This document shows positions 56,531 through 64,000 of a stretch of DNA of 64,000 bases, piece after piece. Source of the stretch: Polyporus tsugae (taxonomy: Eukaryota > Basidiomycota > Agaricomycetes > Polyporales > Polyporaceae). The stretch is taken from assembly GCA_024305745.1 (NCBI GenBank), contig JAHRBS010000005.1, positions 558,001 to 622,000 on the forward strand. The letters run 5' to 3'. The notes beneath the pieces are model-generated. The model did not search any database. It was given only the letters and a program-made list of their open reading frames with translations, and was not told the DNA's origin. Both the position numbers and the translations under genes were made by a program. Every line of letters begins with the position of its first letter. Within the stretch, counting starts at the first letter, position 1.

Positions 56531-59500
56531 TTAACTTCTCCTATGGCTCCGTGTTCGTTGACTGACTGGTTCGTCATTCAGTTCCTCATCATCTAATTCT
56601 TGAGCAGCTATCTGATTAAGTATATCCTCACTTTCATCCACTCCTATAATGTCTTCTAGTGCCTCTTCTTCTGCATAGTTAATATCTGGAGCTGCAGGCT
56701 GGTAATGATCTCCTACTGCATCAATTGGGTCGGCAGCAAGAGTGTCTATATCTTGGTCCGATGGATGATATGCCAAGAGCCTGAATGCAGCAATACTTTC
56801 TCGTGATATGTCTCCATTCAATTCCTTGATGACGTAGGATCCATTACGTGTCTGCCGCACTACCTCATATGGTCCCAAATATCGTGGTTTGTGCTTTCGG
56901 TTCATTTCCTTTTCTATTGCTGTGTTGCGTACAAGAACAAGATCACCACTCTGAAATGCTGTTCTCCTGAGTCGGTGAGCAAACCGTCTCTCAAAGTACT
57001 CTTTTGATTCCAATCAGGTTTTGTGCAATACTTTAGCAGCCTGTGCTACATCTTCTGGCTTCCGTTGTAGTTGATGTATGCGAAGGGTGAGAAGATCAGC
57101 ATGTGACATATTGCTTCTGAAGCCTTGCACCATAAATGTAGACTCTCGTAGGTCCATTGGCAGTACTAGATGTGTACCGTGTAGCAAGTAGTATGGACTA
57201 AACCCTGTAGATCGCTGAATTGTGATCCGATCTGCAAAGATGGCATGTGGTAACAAGCTCGGCCATCGGTTGATTTGGCCCTCACAAGCTTTTACTAAAG
57301 CTTCACGTAAAATAAAGTGACCACGCTCCACAACTCCATTGGCTTTTGAGTTGTATGGAGAGATACGTATATGGTATACACCATACTTTTGTGTAAGTAT
57401 CTCAAATGCTCCTTTAGTTTCTGATCCATTGTCAGTGACAACACGTTCTACTGCTCCATATCTGCAAATGATCTGTTCCCAAAAGAACCATGCCACTTCT
57501 TGTGATGATGCAGTGCGAAGTGCCTTTGCTTCCAATACTCCTGAGAGGTCATCTCGACAGGCAACAATGCATGTAAAGCCCTGAGCAGTTGGCATATGCA
57601 TCACATCTAAATACACCTTTGTGAATAAACTTGCTGGTGTTGATATTTTGAGAGGCTCCTCTGTTTTCTTGATACTTCTGATCTGACATTCCCGACATGA
57701 TCGAACATACTGTCGGACATCACTGTAGTAGAATGGCCAGAAGAATCTCTGCTTTATTGTTTCAAAGGTTGCCTTTTCTCCTCTATGCCCTAACTGATCA
57801 TGTGCTTCCTCAAGGACTCTTTGTCTGCTTGACTCATCAAGTAGTACCCGTACTGGCATCCGGTCAGGAAACTGCTTATACATATAACCATCCTTTGCAA
57901 AATACCTCTGGACTTTCTTCAGGAACTTGTACCGAGATGCAGGTGTGGCAAAGTCTGGTATCTGTGATTTTTGTAGAAAGTCAAAGATTTGTTGTAGTGA
58001 TGCATCCTGCATGGTTGCTGTGGTGATCAATACATTTATATCCTGGCATGAGGTTGCTTCTGTTTCACTGTCTTGGAAGCTTTCGTCCTCTGGTATTTCT
58101 TCTGACTGTTCTATGTATAAAGCCACATTCTCTTTCCATTCATCTTCTTCGTCATACTCAATAATCTCTCCATCTCCCATTGGTCTCCGGGACAATGCAT
58201 CAGGTCCTTTGTGTTTGGCAGCAGGTACATGGATCAACTTATGTGGATAGGTTAGTATTTCAGCTATCCATCTGTTAATCACTGCATTTGGCTGTAAGTC
58301 TGGTGCTGCTAACATTCCTTTGATGTACTGTGCATCAACCTCTATGTGCAAGTCTTTTACACCAACAAGATAGAGTCGGCAATGTCGTAGTGTTCAGTAA
58401 AGTCCATATAGCTCAAGCTTTGCTTGGCTATAGTTTGACTCTGTTTTTCCCAGTGGGATTGATCCATACCTAGCAGGTCTACGCTTATCATTCTCATCTA
58501 ACTGTGATAAGATATATCCCACAGCATACTTGCTCGAGTCGACAGATAAGATAACTGGCTTTGAGGATGTGTAATCTATAGGTCTTAGTGCGGGTGCAGA
58601 CGAGATGAGGTCCTTCATCTCATCAAATGCTGCTTGTCGTCGCTCATTCCAGACAAATTCTGCCTTATGTCCAGTGAGCTCTCGTAGTGGCTTTACTTTA
58701 TCTGAGAAGTCCTTAATCCAGACTCGTACAGTGCCACAAAGACCTAAGAATCCTCTAACTTCTTTGACTGTCTTTGGAACTGGCCAGTTACGCACCTTGT
58801 CAACCTTATCATCTTCAGGAACTCTACCTTCAGGTGTGCATTTCTGTCCAACAATGATCACACTAGGTTGGCAAACTTGGGCTTTTAGGCCTGAAATCTT
58901 AATTCCTGCATGACCGACCCTGTGCATAATGCGATGCACATCCTGTGCGTGTTCCCATATAAAGTGTCTAATCCCTGGATTTTCTTTCAACACTTCCGGA
59001 TCTCCATTCTCATCCAGATAATATGTCTGGGGACCTTTAATTGGAAGGTCATCAATAAACACATTAGCTGTGTGTGGAATCTCATCCTCAAGAATAAATG
59101 TCATGCATGCTTGAAACTCAGCAGGAGAATTTGTAAACCCCATAGGCATAGATGTTAGTTGCAACTGACCAAGTGGCGAGTGAAATGCGGTCATGTCTCG
59201 ACTGATTGGGTCAAGTCTTCGCCCATCAAATGCCCAAAATAGGTCTAATACAGTATAACACTGCCTTCCTGCAAAGGGTTCTACAAAGTCATCAAGGATT
59301 GGCGGAAGTCCAGCTTCTCGTATTGTAATACCATTCAGCTTCTGAAGGTCATGGACAAGTCGCAGTTTTCCATTTTTCTTCAAAACGCAAAACCATCTTG
59401 AGCGATAAGATGACTGGCATCGCTCATAGACTCCTGCCTCCAATTTTTCTCGTAAGAGCTGGATTACTTCATCTCTAATCCCTGGTGGAATTGGAATATT

Positions 59501-60127
59501 CTTCTCTATCCACGGTATGTGTGGGATAGTCGGGATGATATATGGTGTAAAGTAATCTTCTCTAAAAGTTCCTCTATCTGACTCTACGAATGCAAGCGCA
59601 TTCTCATTCATTTGAAAGATGTGTTGAAATAATTTTTCTTCTTCAGGCCACAAAAATCCTTCATTGTTGATCTTCATTTCTTTCATGCGCTCCTTCGTGA
59701 GCTTCTCGGTGGGTATGAATTCTGGTGGATGGCATATGAGCAGAGGGAGACTTGTCAGTGGATTTTCTGGAAATTTCCGTGTGACTCTAGCACCTTCCGG
59801 GAAAAGTCCAGGTACTGGCTTAACTTGCTGTGCTACTGGTTTATACCAGCTTCCAAATACATTTGCATAGTCTCCTCTATCTTTGTGCAGCCATTTATTG
59901 TTATTCATACTATTTTCTTCTTCCCAACTTATGTCAACGAGGTCCTCTTCTGCCTCGTAGTACCTCTCTATTCTATATTCTTTAATCTCTCCTTTTGTTT
60001 CATCTTTGCAGTCCAACCAATCAGAGTCGCCAGCTGGACCAATAATAGCAGCCACGTGTTTGTCGGTCATTTTGACCTGTTGTGATGCTAGTTGCAGTAG
60101 GTCAGGGTTTACTATCACTGACGTCAT
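56531..60127 (-). pseudogene. Pol of large gypsy-like element: RT, RNase H, integrase (two TGA stops)
   Basis: An ATG at 60127 begins MTSVIVNPDLLQL and the frame runs on the minus strand to TGA 56531. RT contains IPIPPGIRDEVIQLL, WFCVLKKNGKLRLVHDLQKLN, MPMGFTNSPAEFQ and FIDDLPIKG, so the usual YxDD is FIDD. RNase H begins ILSVDSSKYAVGYILSQL. A TGA at 58394-58396 falls in ELYGLY*TLRHCRLY, where Arg is expected. Integrase has an HHCC zinc region (HDQLGHRGE...CRECQ), VYLDVMHMP, VVTDNGSE and KANGVVERGH. A second TGA lies at 57014-57016 before ESKEYFERRFAHRL. The C-terminal part has a GPYEV(V)R fold (KPRYLGPYEVVRQTRNGSYVI) and an acidic tail. No protease is present in this ORF; it is on the plus strand at 45554-48091. 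Confidence 0.88.
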
Positions 60128-60379
60128 GGTAGTGCTATTGAGGCTATGCACGTGAGAGTGGTTGCTATGATTGTAATTGCTATAGAGACCCGGCCAGTTT
60201 TACGTCGTAGCGAGGATGGTTTGTTGTCTTTTTTCAGACTGACTACACCCATGGTCATACACCGTCTCGCTAACATGGGGCCTTTTTGTGGTTCATTTCA
60301 GTTTTTTTACGGTACGTCACTTTGGCAATCTCTTCTTTTCTCAGGTCAATGGTCGATACTTTGGTCCGAACTCCTTATC

Positions 60380-60830
60380 ACACTGCTGACCTAGTCTTCC
60401 CGGGACTTGTTCTACTCGCCATGCGGTTAGTTGCTATGATTGCTTCAGTTGGAGTACATCATCGGCTGCTGCCATGGCGTGGAGGATTGTCTCTGGACGA
60501 CTATGTTAGCATTGGATGCACACTCTTGCCCTGTACTGCTAAATTAGCCTTCTCAGGATTGATTCTTCTTGTTATGCCGTTAGTTGCTATAGTTGCTTCA
60601 GTTGTGGTATATTATCGGCTACTGGCATAACGTGGAGGATCACGTCTGGGAAGGCTCATTTCTTGGCTTTGAATGTACACATAGTTCCATTGCTGGCTTA
60701 GTTTTTCTATGAGTTTAGTTCCTTCACTTGCGGTTGGTTGCTATGGCTACTTGAGTCTGAGTTTGACATCAGCCACTGCCATGTGATGAACCTGAACACA
60801 TGGTAAGACTGCCCCTGTACGGAATGCAAA
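60380..60830 (+). repeat. Diverged tandem repeat, about 154-bp period
   Basis: Three copies are marked by TAGTTGCTAT at 60428, TAGTTGCTAT at 60581 and TGGTTGCTAT at 60735. Shared words include CATCGGCTGCTGCCATGGCGTGGAGGA versus TATCGGCTACTGGCATAACGTGGAGGA style segments. It lies just upstream of pol on the minus strand. Confidence 0.65.
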
Positions 60831-60968
60831 TAGGCATTAGATACTCTTCTTTGTTCCTGAGTTCGCCACTCTGATTAGAGCTAGCTGGTATAATAGCGAA
60901 CTTGGGTGCCGACCGCCCCACAGTTCTCGCTAGTTGCTCTCCTGTTAGTTATGCATGCAGTTTTACAT

Positions 60969-61241
60969 TTATAGATATTCAACAAGTGGATTAGGATGCA
61001 AGAGCGCACCACGTCTTGTCTGGGTGCCAAACATTGACCTGCGCTGCTCTCGTTTCCGTTCTGCATTTTTATGTTTAGATCCACGAATCATATGCTGAAT
61101 AACTGCATTGCGTGACTTTTTCTGCTTCTTTTTCTGATTTTCCAGCATCACAGCAGCTGTAACTCTCCTCTTCTTTTCTACACACTCAATCTCAGCCAGC
61201 CTTGCCTCGAGCGTGGGGTTCTTCATAGTTGCTGGTCCCAT
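60969..61241 (-). CDS. Small basic helical ORF, unknown
   Basis: 90 codons from ATG 61241; rich in Lys, Arg and Glu (ECVEKKRRVTAAVMLENQKKKQKKSRNAV). A TATA box (TATATAAAG) lies about 20 bp before it on the minus strand and an imperfect HSE about 75 bp before it. No family recognised. Its layout resembles the promoter-ORF pair at 49.8-50.4 kb. Confidence 0.35.
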   Translation of the reverse strand: MGPATMKNPTLEARLAEIECVEKKRRVTAAVMLENQKKKQKKSRNAVIQHMIRGSKHKNAERKREQRRSMFGTQTRRGALLHPNPLVEYL

Positions 61242-61299
61242 AGTTTTTGCTGTGATGTCTTTATATATGGCTGTATCTATACACTGGGACTCTATGCAT

Positions 61300-62847
61300 T
61301 CTTCCAGGATATTCTAGTACTTTCTGTGATGTTGTGGGGGGCTCCTAAACTTTCTAGAGGATTTTTTTCTGCTTTTTCTGCCTCTTTTGGACACTTAACT
61401 GCCTTGCTGAGGCCAATGTAGGCCCTATTGGTCGAAATTCAGCCCAATATCTGCCATTTTGGCCTTATCCTGCCTTGAACAGGAGTTATCCAAGACCTGT
61501 GCTCCTCATTTGGGCTTGGGGAACCGGAAATGTACTTGTTTTTGGCTCTTAGGTCCTTGAAACCGAGCCACATGGCTTTCACATGACTTTAGGGTCATGT
61601 GGCTGAATCCTGTGACCTTCAGATCACATGGATGGTCGGGCCGGGTCCTGGTTATCTAGTCTGATAAGATTGGGCGCTTAAATCGTCCATTTTCGGTGGT
61701 TGAAGTTTGCTGGCTCTTCTGCTTGTTCCTACTACCTCTGGCTTGATTCCTCGGGCTCTATGCTTGTTCTTTTCGTCTCTGTAGGTTCTAGGTCGACTCT
61801 GGGTACCCTCAAGTGCTTGGAATCGACTCCAAGGCCCCTCAAGATGGCCAGAAGCTCGTCTCCTTGGTTACCAGGCTGCAGGTACATCCTCAGCACTCTC
61901 CTTCGCTCTGGGGGCCCTTGGGACGTGTCTGTACACTCCCATGTGGTCCCATGTCTCTTCAGGATGGTCTGGGACCAATTCTGAGCCCCAGGACACGTCC
62001 AATGATGTGTTCTGGACGTCTTTAGGGTGCCTACATCGTCCCAGGTAAGCCCTACACTTTCCTTTACTTTCTTTCACTTCTCTGGGCTCTATAAGCCATT
62101 CTTTCGTTCTGGACGTCTTCCCCGACGTCCTGCTTGTGTTTTCGACGTCTTTTCTGGTACTGTGCGACTGTCAGAGGCCAAGGGCTGCTCCAGGTCGTTC
62201 CATGGGCGCTTAATGGCTCCATGATGTCGCACTGTCTCTCCTTCTTCGCACATCCAACCCCTCAGCGAAACGACACCTTCGTTCGCTGGTCTGGACTATG
62301 TACGACGTTTCTGCCAAGTTTCAGGTGAAACTGACAACTTTCTGGCTTACAGTGGCCCTTACAAGTTGGGCTCTTGCGTCAGGCAACTCAAGATTGCCTC
62401 TACTGTTGTTGCAGGGCCTCGCATTTATTCGTCAGCGGTTGGATTGGGTCGGGAGAGGTCAGGATAGATTGGGCAAGGGTCAGAGAAGCTGAGGGCATGC
62501 TTTAGACGAGGAGTATGGGTGAAAAGGTACGTCTGTGCCCTTGTTTCTGTCATCCCGCGTCTCTCTCCTGCGCACCACAGTCTCTCTGCAAGTCTCGTAT
62601 CCCTGCGCATCCTCCCTTCTTGTGTTTTGTGCTGTTTTTGGCTCGAGGAGACCCACTATTTGTGCAAGTGCAGCAAAGCTGACCGGGACGGTGACAGACC
62701 GTCTCGGCAGCTTTTACAATTTTGGACACCCATCCCGGCATTGAGCTTTGCGCTCAGCTTTTTAGCGGGTGCGTAGCTACTCATACATGCATACATTTGT
62801 ATGTACTGAACCATTATGCTCTCCCGGACCGGCTTCGCATGCCATCA
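61300..62847. other. Repeat-rich non-coding stretch
   Basis: No gene is supported. A hairpin CACATGAC...GTCATGTG lies near 61580-61602. Low-complexity pyrimidine-rich segments dominate; the short ORFs have no motifs. Confidence 0.4.
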
Positions 62848-63477
62848 TTACAGCTGGCTCCATCCCTCTACTTCGAATGGGGTTGGTTCACGACTCGAGC
62901 CATGCGTGGCACAGATGCTTGTGATCTCGACAGATGTCGGTGCACCCTCATCCTGTCCATCCTCCATCCTCGTGTCTCCGTTTTCGACTTGCGGAGTCAC
63001 CAACTCAACTCTTTCCGGTTGTTCAGCCACACGTACCTCAGCTGCGGCTGAGAAATCTTCAGTACAGTCAACACGGGCGAGAAGGGTGTCGGAGAGGCCC
63101 CACTGGTCTGTTCCGATTGGTGCCTGGTGAGTTTCCAGAACCTCTCGACTGCTCCATTTTCTGGTTCGAGGTATCTTTGCACCGCGGCGTCTCCCTCTCT
63201 GATGCTGTCGCTCCTTCCATTTCCTTCGCTTCCATTCCTTGCGAGCAGCAGACCTAGACTTGCCACGGCTATTGTACGGATGGGCCCATGACCTTGGTCG
63301 CTGCTCGGGGAGGATTGAGCTGGGTGAAGTCGTTCTTCCATATGATTTCCTTGTGTCTGGATATGAAGGGATTCGGTGACGGTGCGCGAGGGGCCGTATG
63401 GCACCTCTCTGCCATTTTCTATGCTCATGCGGCTGTGGTGTCCGTTCATGAGATTCAGCGGGCTCGTCTGTGTACAT
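62848..63477 (-). CDS. Unassigned 209-aa ORF
   Basis: A continuous minus-strand frame from ATG 63477 to TAA 62848. The N-terminal two thirds are basic (KSRSAARKEWKRRKWKERQHQRG is typical of its composition), and the C-terminal third is acidic (PQVENGDTRMEDGQDEGAP). The length without a stop is notable for this region, but codon bias is weak and no domain is recognised. It may be a transposon ORF. Confidence 0.3.
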   Translation of the reverse strand: MYTDEPAESHERTPQPHEHRKWQRGAIRPLAHRHRIPSYPDTRKSYGRTTSPSSILPEQRPRSWAHPYNSRGKSRSAARKEWKRRKWKERQHQRGRRRGAKIPRTRKWSSREVLETHQAPIGTDQWGLSDTLLARVDCTEDFSAAAEVRVAEQPERVELVTPQVENGDTRMEDGQDEGAPTSVEITSICATHGSSREPTPFEVEGWSQL

Positions 63478-64000
63478 TTGTGGGCTCAGGGAAATTCTTG
63501 CTTCTCCCTTCTCGTTTATCGTCTTTTATATGTTGAGTTATTCTATTCTGGAGCTTTCTGGCATGTTCACAAGTGTTTGAGCTGACTGGAGTGTTGACTC
63601 TGGTCAGTCTCCTCTCTTCTCGTGGATCCTGCTGGGTGTGTGAGCTGTTGAAAACCTTCACGAGCGTTCGCGAGTCTTCGGAAGGACACGAGAACATGCA
63701 GTAAAGTTTTTTTGGCGGCTTTTTTTTCGCTTATTCATTCGCTGTGCTAACTACTTCGGTCTCATACAGGCACAGCTTGACAGAGTGGTCTCAGGACTAA
63801 CATGGCATGGAACTACCGGTACATGGGCCCAGCGGCCAAGGACTTCTTTCAGCTTCCGGTACTCCCTTCTCTGCTTTCCTCAGAAGCCTCTGTATGAGCG
63901 CGCATACGCGGCCTCTCCATATCTGACTCCACCGACCATCGCACGGCGCAGTGAGCGCATCACAGTCTTCATGAAGCGCTTGTCCCTCTTTGACCAGTTC
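63478..64000 (+). other. Window end, possible exon of an incomplete gene
   Basis: From about 63880 a frame reading KPLYERAYAASPYLTPPTIARRSERITVFMKR is open to the window end and may be an exon of a gene continuing beyond 64000. MAWNYRYMGPAAKDFF (from 63801) could be the start, but no intron of acceptable length joins them. Confidence 0.25.

Noticed and set aside
1..64000. CRISPR arrays, rRNA or tRNA genes
   Set aside because: No regular short repeat-spacer array and no tRNA-like A/B box pair with a clover-leaf was noticed; the iMet-like sequence at 3460 is a primer site in an LTR element.

Overview
The window looks like gene-dense, transposon-rich chromosome from a filamentous basidiomycete, probably an Agaricomycete (polypore-like). 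This rests on many short GT..AG introns (about 47-90 bp), high GC in third codon positions, DUF3445- and IMPACT-type genes with many small exons, multi-TM proteins of the basidiomycete type, and copia/gypsy elements plus GRF/C2H2 zinc-finger genes of a kind common in Agaricomycete repeats. No database was searched; family names come from motifs read in the translations.

Layout. 1-1317: 3' part of a repetitive acidic/basic (polyampholyte) protein gene. 1318-3131: mostly non-coding, with a decayed coding-like patch near 2.4-2.65 kb. 3132-9464: a complete Ty1/copia retrotransposon with identical 328-bp LTRs, a 5-bp target duplication, a half-tRNA-type primer site and one in-frame stop. 9733-10591: IMPACT-family gene broken by a 29-bp tandem duplication. 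11989-13743: nine-exon DUF3445 gene. 14251-16202: ten-exon MFS transporter. 16334-17206 (-) and 32327-33201 (+): two paralogous three-exon membrane protein genes. 18726-29200: eIF4G-like gene split by a 7.18-kb chromodomain gypsy element (21177-28356). 29.7-30.8 kb: decayed multi-TM gene. 34669-36516: second eIF4G-like gene (MIF4G plus MA3 only). The membrane-protein and eIF4G pairs are products of one local duplication with one part flipped.

37.2-64 kb is a repeat-rich accessory block. It holds a truncated gene start, a multi-exon zinc-finger gene of transposon type (37903-41600, minus), and a rearranged large Ty3/gypsy-like retroelement. That element has 2188-bp LTRs (41601-43788 plus; 54290-56477 minus) facing each other. 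Its gag and protease lie on the plus strand (43931-48091) while RT, RNase H and integrase lie on the minus strand (60127-56531). A small hypothetical gene (50744-51604) and a GRF zinc-finger gene (53011-54289) lie between the facing LTRs. The last 3.5 kb has only one unassigned 209-aa ORF.

The most unusual things are in this large element. Its LTR carries a cluster of perfect heat-shock elements ahead of a TATA box, the LTR itself contains a 206-codon ORF, and one ORF holds two separate retropepsin (DTGS) domains. Most breaks in the transposon ORFs fit C-to-T changes.
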